Shown here piece after piece: positions 7,560 to 14,956 of a stretch of DNA of 16,220 nt (position 1 is the stretch's first letter; the number at the start of each line of letters is the position of its first letter). Position numbers and translations under genes: made by a program. The stretch is from Hydnum rufescens UP504 (taxonomy: Eukaryota > Basidiomycota > Agaricomycetes > Cantharellales > Hydnaceae): NCBI GenBank assembly GCA_014904985.1, contig MU129343.1, positions 10,094 to 26,313 on the forward strand, read 5' to 3'. The notes beneath the pieces are model-generated. The model worked only from the letters and a program-made list of their open reading frames with translations. It was not told where the DNA came from and did no database searches.

Positions 7560-8862
7560 GGTTGAGGTTGAGTTTGATGCCGAGTCTCTTCGTGAGTGAT
7601 TTCCAGAAGTTGGAAATTAAAAGTGAGCCTCGATCTGAGACGATGTTGGCAGGTGTACCATGTTTGGATATGACCCAATTGATGACTAGGTTGGCAAGTC
7701 CTTCTGCGGGAAGTGTTGCGACTGTGGGGATGAAGAGACCCATCTTCGTGAATCGGTCAACAATAACAAGGATGGAGTCGAATGAGGAGGAGGGTGGGAG
7801 TCCGGTGATCAAGTCCATCGTGATCAAGTTCCAGGGTTGATCAGCAATGGAGAGGAATTTGAGGGGGCCGTATGCGGCATGGTGTGAGGATTTCGTGTGA
7901 GCACATATGACGCAAGATCGTACATATGCCTTGACCATTTTCGTTAGTCCTGGCCAATAGTATTTCCGTGTAATAAGATGGATGGTTTTGTGAATGCCTG
8001 GGTGGCCCATGAGGTGGTCATGCAAAGCACGAAGAATGTCGAGGCAGAGATCGTGATAGTTGGGGACATAGACGCGTCCTTTGTGTAGTATCAATGTTGT
8101 GTCCTCTGTGAGTGAGAAGAAGGTGGGGGGGGCTGACAAGTTGTCTTTGTTGGTCTCGATGTGTTCATGCACTTGCATTGTGAGGGTGTCATCACAAGTG
8201 CCTTCGTGAATCAGTGCAAGAGTCGTTTCGGAGTCAAGAGGGTGGTTGTTGAGGGTCGCTCTTAAGTATGCGCTAAGAGCTGTGTCCGAGTCAAGAGGTT
8301 TGGTGTCGTGAATGATCATTTGAAGGTTTTGCGGGTTTGCAGTTGCATATACCTCGTTTCATTTGGGTGGATAAATGTTGGGGCGTCTTGTGAGGGTGTC
8401 TGGTTTTCCTCCCAGTCGTCCTGGTTGATAGATGATGATGTAGTCGAAGGAGGAGAGGTATTCTGACCATCGTGCCTGTTGACAAGTGAGGAGTTTCGTG
8501 GAGGTGAAGTACTCCAAGTTTTTGTGGTCCATGATGACAGAAACCATGTGAGTGGTGCCTTCAAGATATGCTCACCAGGCGCCAAAGGCGTCGAAGATCG
8601 CAAGGAGTTCCTTGTCATGGATGTCATAGTTTAGTTCTGCACTTTGCATTGATCGCAAGCGGAACACAATGGGTCGAACTTCGTTGTTCTCGTCAATTTG
8701 TGACAAGATTGCAGTGATGGCGTAGTCGGACACATCAGTTTCTACAATGATGTGTAATTCGGGGTCGAAGTGGCGGAGGACGGGGGCTGATACGAAGGCA
8801 TTTTTGATGCTTTCGAAAGCTCATTGGGTCTCATCGTTCCATGCGAAGGTTTCGTCTTTTTC
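7560..8862 (-). pseudogene. pol: Gypsy RNase H and integrase N-terminal/core part
   Basis: After the shift near 8862 the frame reads DETFAWNDETQ, TGA 8821, then AFESIKNAFVSAPVLRHFDP and ETDVSDYAITAILSQ (first RNase H acid), NYDIHDKELLAI (second), TGA 8572, DHKNLEYF (third), and [20 protein letters not shown] 8359 lies in the spacer. Integrase follows: HDHLMGHPGIHKT with CVICAHTK form the HHCC zinc site, TMDLITGLPPS carries the first catalytic Asp, and IVSDRGSLLISNFW the second. Just before the catalytic Glu the frame shifts near 7560. Apart from TGAs and that indel the domain is well preserved, which suggests moderate age. Confidence 0.92.
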
Positions 8863-9850
8863 GTGAAACAGATTAAGGGGTGCACGAGGTCTGAGTAGGT
8901 TGACATGAAGTGGCGGTAGAAGTTTGCAAAGCCTAGGAATGACTGGACTTCTTTTACCAAGGTGGGCGTGGGCCAACTTAGGATCGCATCGAATTTCATA
9001 GGGTCCATCTGGATGCCAGAGGGGGTGATGATGAAGCCGAGGTACTCGATAGTGTCTGTGTGGAAGGTGCACTTCGAGATCTTGGCACAAAGGTTTCTTT
9101 CGCGGAGTCATTGTAGTACACGGCGAACGTGTTCACAGTGTTCTTCTCGCGAATTGGAGAAAATGAGGATGTCATTGAGATATACAATGACGAACAGATC
9201 CACCATATCCTGGAACGAGTTGTTCATGAAATACTGGAACTGCACTGGAGAGTTGGCTGCTCCCATTGGCATTACAAGCCACTCATAGGCACTGTACCAT
9301 GTATGAAATGATGTGAGCCACTCATGTCCTTCAGCAACTCTGATGTTGTAGTAGCCATCGCAAAGATCAATTTTCATATAGATCATGGCGCTGCAAAGGC
9401 AATTGAGGAGGTCGTTGATGAGGGGGATGGGGTAGTGACTCTTTTTCGTGATGCAATTGAGTGCTTGATAATCAACGCAAAGGTGAAGCCTGCCACCTTT
9501 CTTTTTTGTGAAGTGGATTGGCGCACCTGTGGGGGAGGTCAAAGGGCGTATGAATCCTTTTGCAAGGAATTCATTGATGAACTCGCGTAGTGCTGCAAGT
9601 TTGCTTTCTGACATTGGGTATATGGGGCCTTGCTGTACTTCGCATCCTTCTTCAATATTGAATCGAAGGTCATACTTGCGATGCAGCAGTAGATAGCTGG
9701 CCACTGTACCAGTGAAGACGTTGTGGAATTTGTGGTATTCCAGGGGGAGTCATTGTGCAAGGTCTTGGCGTTCCTCGATGGGGATTGATTTGGGTAATGT
9801 GGAGGTGGGGGGAGTGTCGCGAACCACTGATGCAGTTCATGTGTGGGTTG
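8863..9850 (-). pseudogene. pol: Gypsy reverse transcriptase with mutated YxDD box
   Basis: The RT frame reads LEYHKFHNVF and HRKYDLRF (lead-in), GPIYPMSESKLAALREFI, AKGFIRPLTSPTGAPIHF, LHLCVDYQALN (fingers and first catalytic Asp region), YMKIDLCDGYYNIRV, MPMGAANSPVQFQYFMN, VIVYLNDILIFS, then YLGFIIT and SFLGFANFYRHF (thumb). The polymerase box is YLND where the family has YxDD, so one of the paired catalytic Asp residues is Asn. The codon context CTC AAT fits a CpG-to-CpA change from CTC GAT. TGAs interrupt at 9750 and 9108. A one-base shift in the A-rich run near 8862 ends this frame just after FTKK. The enzyme would copy the element's RNA to DNA; this copy is dead twice over. Confidence 0.93.
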
Positions 9851-10756
9851 GATTGGTGACGACACATGTGTAGAGTGTTGCACTTTCGTCACTGGCTGCT
9901 TGAATGAAGTCTTTGGCTTTGTAGACTTCAATTGTGATGCTGTGGGTTGGGGGCTTGCTGTTGTTGGTTCTGGGGTTATGGTGGGCGTTGCGATGATGTT
10001 GATGCTTAATGGCATTGTTACTAGTTCTGTGTGGTGTGCCATATGCTCGATTTGCATTTCGGCCCACAAGATTTGTGGATTGACTTGTCGTAACCAGGGG
10101 AGGCCTAGTACAATGGGGGTCGAGGAGTGGAGTTGTGATTTGATGAATTCGATATTTTGTTGTGATGAGTTCGCAAAAGTGACTGGGAGTGTAACTATAC
10201 ACTCAAGGTTGTTTGCAATTGATCTGTCAAATAATCGCAAGGGGTGTGGTGTCGCCAAACGACAATGATGCAGTGCGGTGTGTGAGTTCTGTACTCACGC
10301 CACGTCAATGGTGTTTTTGGAGGCGCCACAATCGACGAGTGCCGAGATGGGGCTGTCTGAGAGGAGGGGGATTGAGACCATTGTAATGAATGACGATGGG
10401 TAGAGGGAAGAGATGGTAGCTCTTAGATGAGCGGTTCCATTGGAGGGGGATGATGATGAGATCTCAGTGATGTGAGGTTCCTCTGTTGTGCTGGGGCCTC
10501 CTGAGAAGGTGAACATAGCGTGAGCTACTGGGGTGTGTGACATTGCTGTCGCAGTTGTGCTGCTGGTACTGGTGGACATTGCAGCAGGTGTCATCGCAGC
10601 AGGTGTCGTCATGGCAGGTGTTGTTGCGGTTCGTGGTACGTTGTGACGACTGGGGCAACTATCTACTGCATGGTCACTGTTCCCGCAGTATGCACAGAGT
10701 TTTTCGTGTCTTTGTCATTCCTTTTCCTCCTTGGTGAGCACGCTGTTAGACTTGTG
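9830..10756 (-). pseudogene. gag-pol: Gypsy gag zinc knuckle, protease and linker
   Basis: The knuckle CAYCGNSDHAVDSC (about 10655-10700) has the C-x2-C-x4-H-x4-C spacing that binds nucleic acid in gag. It is preceded by a charged LTKEEKE block and a TGA at 10715. A Thr/Ser/Ala-rich spacer leads to the protease, whose active-site block is ALVDCGAS near 10315-10340 (D-C-G-A-S, where many relatives have D-S-G-A). After TGA 10295 the protease continues with HPLRLFDRS and PIVLGLPWLRQVNP, the typical flap and C-terminal motif of this Gypsy group. A Pro/Thr-rich linker follows. The frame then shifts somewhere near 9800-9850 before RT. The protease would mature the polyprotein; this copy cannot. Confidence 0.85.
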
Positions 10757-10970
10757 AACTTTCGGGTCGTGTTATAGAAGAAGGGTTAGGAGCTCCGATG
10801 ACTGTCAAATCAAAATCTGGTTCAGCCAGTGTGTAGATAGGAGACTGTGTTTCTGTTTATTCAAATGGGTTGGTTCGCTTCGATGGTTGATCACTCTCTG
10901 CAAGATATGTATGTGTTTATTGGAGAATGGAATGTGATATGGACTAGCAATAGTCAATGATATATCGTAG

Positions 10971-11089
10971 ATGCTTATAAGAAGGCTTATACGTTGTATG
11001 GAATGCTTATAGAAAGGCTTATATGTGGAGGATGCTTATAGGAAGGCTTATATGTCTGGGATGCTTGTGGAAAGGCTTATACGTGTTCG
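10971..11089. repeat. Four tandem 29-32 bp units
   Basis: Units start ATGCTTA at 10971, 11003, 11032 and 11061 and follow the pattern ATGCTTATA(G)GAAGGCTTATA(C/T)GT plus a variable tail. Each unit holds two direct GCTTATA-type heptamers (the first decayed to GCTTGTG in unit 4). They look like an internal minisatellite of an LTR or leader. Confidence 0.85.
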
Positions 11090-11512
11090 TGTTGTGTTTG
11101 TTCGTTTACTGATATTTGTGTGTCCTTGTTTACGTCCTCCTAGTCAAAATGCGGATATCTGTGGGCTATAGAATGGTCAGCGCTTGGTTAGTTTGGTTAG
11201 TATGCTTCAATCTTCTTTCCTGACTCGTATTTCGTTATGCTTACCTTTTCCTTGGATGTCCAGCAACTCTAACCTTAGGTTCTGCAACTATCCTTGGCTT
11301 CAGTATTTCGCGTAGATGGCTTCCAGTAGCTTGGTCTCAACAACCTTGAAGATGACTTAGCTCCAGATGGCTTTAGATAGACAGTTCTTTTAGATATTAA
11401 GCAGAATGGTAGACAGTAGTTGACAGTGGTTGATTTCCAGAGTGAGGAGATGGGGGGAACAAGAAAATCTGCTAGCTTATATACCTATCTGAAGGTGGCT
11501 GTGCATGGAGCA

Positions 11513-11751
11513 AGAACAAAAGAGTAATAAAGCTATGAGATCATAGTGATGTCATGGGGGAGTCATAGTGGAGTAGAACAAAAGAGTAATAAAGAAATGA
11601 TGTCATAATGCGGTCATAGCTGAGTCATCCATAGAGTGTGATGTCATAGTGAAGTCATAGTGATGTCATTCATAAAGAGAACAAAAGGATTCATAAAGGG
11701 AATGATGTCACTAATTTGCTGAGCTTGTGGAGTGGTTGGAGCATGATGTCA
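11513..11751. repeat. U3-like repeat block with six TGATGTCA motifs
   Basis: AGAACAAAAGAGTAATAAAG occurs at 11513-11532 and 11575-11594, with a diverged third copy at about 11678. TGATGTCA occurs at 11547, 11598, 11639, 11661, 11703 and 11744, and the related TGAGTCA (AP-1 type) at 11621. TGATGTCA differs from the CRE/ATF palindrome TGACGTCA by one C-to-T at its CpG. In the minus direction this block lies upstream of the TATA-like TATATAAG, as LTR enhancers do. Confidence 0.75.
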
Positions 11752-11825
11752 CTGATCTTGTGATGTGTTTTGGGGCTCATGGGAAGCAAAATTAAAGGAC
11801 ATCTCCGGGTTCTGGAGATTAATCT

Positions 11826-11905
11826 GAGCATAGTCCAGTGGTTAAGGTGTTTTTGTTACTGGTTAATAAAAGGAACAAGTGCATGGTGTGGGATTCGATG
11901 CAGAG
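11826..11905 (+). other. tRNA-like A and B boxes; possible SINE head or tRNA relic
   Basis: TAGTCCAGTGG at 11831-11841 matches the Pol III A-box consensus TRGYNNANNNG exactly and continues GTTAAGG as in many tRNAs. About 60 bases on, GATTCGATGC (11892-11901) is close to the B box GGTTCGANNCC. No complete cloverleaf with acceptor pairing could be drawn, so this is not called a tRNA gene. A tRNA-derived SINE or a decayed tRNA with an insert are both possible. TTTTTGTTACTGGTTAA between the boxes recurs at about 14512-14527. Confidence 0.4.
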
Positions 11906-11935
11906 ACAGCAGTTTGTATCCGTAATAGGCGTGCT

Positions 11936-12367
11936 TGGTATCATTCAATGCGGATTTTTAACAGCTGTCTGGGCGCGGTGGTTCCGAGCAGATCCGGTGT
12001 AAACTGACGGAGAAATTCGTTTTTTACTGATGGGTGTTAATTCTGATAGTAATATCATTCTGTAGAGTTCAGTTTTAATCTGTTCTTCGCGTGCTCAGTA
12101 CCGTTGGATGCGGATTTTTTATATCTTTCTAGGCGCGGTTGTTCCGAGAGTATTGAATGCGAACTGACGGAGGTATTTGTTTTTTACTGGAAATCCTGGA
12201 TTTTAATAATAAAATTGGCCTGGAGAGTGCAGTTTTTTGGTCCGTTCAACTTGTGTTTGGTACCGTTCGAAAGGTGTGAATCATAGCTTTCTAAGCATTA
12301 TATGGGCGTACCTCTCCGATCAAAACTGACGGAGTTATAAAACGAATTTCGTTTCTGCGCGTAGCCG
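11936..12367. repeat. Degenerate tandem repeat, period 160-162 bp, 2.7 copies
   Basis: Units begin near 11936 (TGGTATCATT), 12096 (CAGTACCGTT) and 12258 (TGGTACCGTT). AACTGACGGAG is exactly conserved in all three, at 12002, 12162 and 12324. Units 1 and 2 also share ATGCGGATTTTT, GGCGCGGT(G/T)GTTCCGAG and GTTTTTTACTG. Unit 3 is more diverged and partial. The period is close to a nucleosome repeat. No frame is open across it, so it is probably noncoding. It may be a satellite fragment or tandem duplicated promoter DNA. Confidence 0.8.
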
Positions 12368-12705
12368 TAATTAATCTCATAATCGGTCATGTGATCGTCC
12401 AATGGCTGGAAGTTGTGTAATTTCGCCTTTTCTGATACTGGATGTTTTTATCTTCCACAGATGGTGAACACTTTTAATTGCAGCCCCTTGCAATGCCCTT
12501 TGCCTTTCTTGACAGTCATACGATTGAGATCTGATCATGCCTCCTTGTGTAGAACCACCACGTCCATCCTTCGAACCAAAGCAAGATTTCTTCTGAGTTT
12601 ATGTTTCGAATTTGGTGATAGAAATCGCTTATTGTTGGGTAAGGATCTTTAATATCCGCATTTTTAATAGTTTTTCCTTTGTATTATTCTAGGATTTTTA
12701 AGCGA
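12368..12705. other. Intergenic; possible short minus-strand frame
   Basis: No gene is certain. A minus-strand frame of about 56 codons between 12516 (TGA) and 12685 reads protein-like (SDFYHQIRNINSEEILLWF, then EGWTWWFYTRRHD), but it has no clear start or partner exon. ATGGTGAACACTTTT at 12461-12475 is repeated exactly at 13028-13042, where its reverse complement spans the start of the next minus-strand ORF. This suggests an older duplicate of that gene's 5' end. Confidence 0.35.
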
Positions 12706-13029
12706 TTACCCACTTTGAATGGCATTGTTCAGGTGGAGGTCAAGAGCATCTGTGGAGAAGGTTCGGTGGGGTACAGACATGTTTTCTGGAACACGGAGGA
12801 GAAGACCAAATTCGATTTCGAGATCATGGCGTAATGAGGGTCGATTGTTATGCGGTTCTCCGAACTCGTACGTTGTCCAGTTGACCCTTTTTGTCTTTAT
12901 AACGCCATCGTATGCAACTTGGGGATTAGGATAATAGCGGATAATCGTGTGGGGTTTGAGATGGGTGAATGGTTCTGGGTACGGGTAATCGAATTGCCGA
13001 TATACAATCGTGTGAAGTTCCAATGGCAT
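12706..13029 (-). CDS. Small unknown protein, paralogue 3 of a tandem trio
   Basis: A 107-codon minus-strand frame starts at ATG in TTCACCATGCC, a good Kozak context, and ends at TAA 12706. I do not recognise the family. The protein is polar with many aromatics (PYPEPFTHLKPH, RYYPNPQVAYDG) and an alternating hydrophobic stretch HDLEIEFGLLLRVPE that suggests a beta strand. It has no signal peptide, membrane segment or cysteines. It shares a layout with the two ORFs to its right: a YYPN / FYPN / FCPN motif, then about 30-40 residues, then a beta-like strand leading to V-x-E/G. CpG content is normal and there is no in-frame TGA, unlike the transposon relics. An exon of a larger gene is also possible. 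Confidence 0.45.
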   Translation of the reverse strand: MPLELHTIVYRQFDYPYPEPFTHLKPHTIIRYYPNPQVAYDGVIKTKRVNWTTYEFGEPHNNRPSLRHDLEIEFGLLLRVPENMSVPHRTFSTDALDLHLNNAIQSG

Positions 13030-13262
13030 GGTGAACACTTTTTGATTCGTGCCTTGAGGATAGTCGTTTGATTTGCTTTTATGTCACTTTTGCATCCGCA
13101 GATCAATAATCATGTGTCCATTTAATCTCGCTTAGGTTTTTCATGGGTTCGAAATCCTTCATTGATGTGCAGGGTCATTTTTCATTCATATTTTGCTGTC
13201 AGCTTCTCATACGTCAATGTCATCAGGGGACAGGCAGAGGCAGTGTTTTATTTCGAAGAGAA

Positions 13263-13682
13263 TCAAACGGCGATGGGGATTGTGTGGGTGAAGTATGGGT
13301 CTGGGCACTCGTCCTCCATTTCGCCAAACACTACGAGGATGAGATGGATTCGAACGAGTAGGTGACCGTCTGAACTGAAGTCACTGATTCGGATTTGGCT
13401 TAAGTAGGCGTAATAGAAGTGATCGGTATCGTTTTCGATGTTGGGATAGAATACGCCGAATTCTCCTACACGTAGTGCCAGGTAGTGTGAGTCGCGGTTG
13501 GTTACTAGTGCTCCAAGGCCGAATTTCAGTTTCTTCCATCGTTGCAAAGTCCTGACATGAGAGAGGAATTTGATCGGCAGTCAAATTCGAATTATTGCCT
13601 GAGTTTTCGATATCGCCTGAGCTCCTGAATGTTTAATGAACGTCTTTAATGATTGTGGTTTTTACATACTGGTTGAACTCAT
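13263..13682 (-). pseudogene. Small unknown protein, paralogue 2, probably frameshifted
   Basis: The main minus-strand frame (about 13587 to TGA 13263) reads TNRDSHYLALRVGEFGVFYP, NIENDTDHFYYAYL, SSDGHLLVRIHLILVVFGE and FTHTIPIAV. It lacks an ATG. A better N-terminus lies in another frame: ATG at 13682, a GTATGT donor (plus coordinates 13664-13669), an acceptor near 13599, then NNSNLTADQIPLSCQDFATM. Joining it to the main frame needs a one-base shift near 13525, so this copy is either a pseudogene or carries a sequence error. The C-terminal end FTHTIP matches FTHHPP of the copy to the right, and the body aligns with it over about 70 residues by eye. Function is unknown; no signal peptide or membrane helix is seen. 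Confidence 0.42.
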
Positions 13683-13903
13683 GGCTTTTCGAGGTTGTAG
13701 TGGGAGTTTTTTAGAATTGCAGATGAAGACGTGTGGTCCGCGTTTTTTGATGACTTTTGTATCCAGTTGTTCGGTTTTGGCACGTGACAGACCCGCTGTT
13801 TATGTTCCTCTTTTCTATTTATGGTGTTTTTCATTTGCCTGTCATTTTCGTGATAGAGGAAGATTTTTATTTTGAAAGACAATTCAACGACGACGATGGT
13901 GGT

Positions 13904-14332
13904 TTATTCAGGAGGGTGATGGGTGAACGTAGGAAGGTGGACTGTGTCTGTGTCAACATTCCCATATACGGCCGTTCTTATCTGCACCTTCACATGAAAA
14001 TCTGAGTCATCGGAGTATTCTCGGGTTACGCAATATGATTCGAGGCGGGCGATCGTATACGTTTGGACTGCAGTTGTCGTGTTGGGGCAAAAGTAACCCC
14101 TTCGTCCGATGTGGAGATTGAGAATTGGATCGTTCCGGTCCCTGACGTGTTGTACGAAGAAAACCATGAATCCTGTCATATCGTCCGGGATGTATATGTC
14201 GTCGAGGTTGGATGGGAGTTCCGTATGAGTCTCAGAAATGCCGTTGGTGAGTATGTTGGTAGGCATATTTGATGGTGTCCTACCCCTTTTTAGGTAAGCA
14301 TTTATACGAGTTGTGTTGTTTTTGACATACAT
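13904..14332 (-). CDS. Small unknown protein, paralogue 1 of a tandem trio
   Basis: The minus-strand frame runs from ATG 14332 (142 codons) or more likely ATG 14266 (120 codons, context AAATATGCC) to TAA 13904. The region 14287-14331 also looks like a 45-bp intron (GTATGT...AAAAAG), which favours the inner start or an upstream exon. Motifs: LPSNLDDIYIPDDMTGFMVF, HVRDRNDPILNLHIGRRGYF, CPNTT, YSDDSDFHVKVQIRTAVYGN, FTHHPPE. The family is not recognised. It has three cysteines and no signal peptide. By-eye alignment with paralogue 2 is good from RDR/NRD to FTH. The region is rich in CpG and uses varied codons, consistent with a real gene. Confidence 0.5.
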   Translation of the reverse strand: MYVKNNTTRINAYLKRGRTPSNMPTNILTNGISETHTELPSNLDDIYIPDDMTGFMVFFVQHVRDRNDPILNLHIGRRGYFCPNTTTAVQTYTIARLESYCVTREYSDDSDFHVKVQIRTAVYGNVDTDTVHLPTFTHHPPE

Positions 14333-14613
14333 TCTTTTGAGAGTCAGTGGATGGGATGGGGAAAGAGGATTTTTGTGTGAGAAGTGCTTTTATGAATGGA
14401 TTTGAGACGGTCTAGATTTGAGGGGACCCTTGGATTGTCAGGGCACTCGGTTCGGGTTCGGTTTCGGCGAATTTTTTGATTAATTGACTGTTGTTTTTTT
14501 TTTTTTTTTTTTTTTTGTTACTGGTTAAGTCGCGAGTCTCCTAATTAGTGTGGTTTTGTTGTTACGGACTTGTGGAATTTTTGTTTTTATACGGACTATG
14601 ACTTTGTTTCTTT

Positions 14614-14648
<35 letters not shown>

Positions 14649-14956
14649 ACAAGTTCACAAGTTCACATATCAGGCGAGGTTAGTTTTTTAAAAGATTCAA
14701 GTAAAAAAGAGAGCCTTTTTAGGCTTAGAGAATTTTTTTTTTTTTTAAGAGAATAGGGAACATTGATTTGCCTTTAGGCGACATGATTTTACATGGGGAG
14801 AAAAAGGAAAGATGAGAGAGGGGTTTTTCTTTTCAGGCGAGAGACATGGTACATTGGGGCGAGCACATTTTTTGTTTAATGAAGAGAGAGGGTAGTGGGG
14901 ATTTGAGTTGGGCGAGGGATAGAGAGGATTGGGAGAGCCTTAGATGTCGCGATGGG
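14333..14956. other. Intergenic with three long poly(T) runs
   Basis: No gene is seen. Poly(T) runs are 23 T at 14494-14516, 31 T at 14617-14647 and 14 T at 14733-14746. On the minus strand, the coding strand of both flanking genes, they are poly(A). The first is followed by GTTACTGGTTAA, shared with the tRNA-like region at 11.85 kb. They may be tails of retroposed SINE or LINE copies in minus orientation, or simple homopolymer expansions. The 14748-14940 stretch is purine-rich (GAGAGAGGG-type). Confidence 0.6.

Larger units (their letters stand above)
6756..10756 (-). mobile_element. Degenerate Ty3/Gypsy chromovirus-type retrotransposon
   Basis: Read on the minus strand from about 10750 down to TGA 6756, the domains come in Gypsy order: CCHC zinc knuckle, aspartic protease, reverse transcriptase, RNase H, integrase and a C-terminal chromodomain, the mark of chromoviruses. 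The gag N-terminal part is not recognisable. The polyprotein frame carries ten in-frame TGAs (starting at plus coordinates 10715, 10295, 9750, 9108, 8821, 8572, 8359, 7260, 7158 and 6873) and no TAA or TAG. It also has about three frameshifts (near 9800-9850, 8862 and 7560). No LTR pair was identified, although 10757-11820 looks LTR/leader-like. The element is inactive. Confidence 0.93.
10757..11820 (-). other. Candidate 5' LTR / leader of the right-hand Gypsy element
   Basis: No gene is visible. On the minus strand, upstream of the gag remnant, there is a repeat-rich U3-like block (11513-11751), then TATATAAG (plus coordinates 11476-11483), then about 700 bases with the 29-bp GCTTATA repeats. 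This order (enhancer-like repeats, TATA box, leader) suits an LTR plus leader, and the DNA lies in the right place. A full gag N-terminus does not fit between it and the zinc knuckle, so there is a deletion, or the block belongs to another element. No second copy lies left of 6756, so LTR identity is not proven. Confidence 0.4.

Noticed and set aside
9843..10268. 141-codon plus-strand ORF
   Set aside because: It is the antisense shadow of the Gypsy protease and linker frame, whose motifs are clear on the minus strand.
2851..10717. TGA as a sense codon (nuclear code change or selenocysteine)
   Set aside because: The window is fungal in character, Trp is encoded by TGG throughout, expected residues at TGA sites are mostly Arg rather than Trp or Cys, and frameshifts and a lost catalytic Asp accompany the TGAs. 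Decay explains all of it.
6756..11820. A complete LTR-bounded element
   Set aside because: I looked for the 10757-11820 repeats (TGATGTCA, GCTTATA units) left of 6756 and found none, so no LTR pair or target-site duplication can be claimed.
11826..11905. A functional tRNA gene
   Set aside because: A and B boxes are present, but no paired acceptor stem or anticodon arm could be drawn, and the B box is imperfect.
14550..14756. 68-codon plus-strand ORF with poly-Phe
   Set aside because: The poly-Phe comes from the T31 and T14 runs; no other coding signal.
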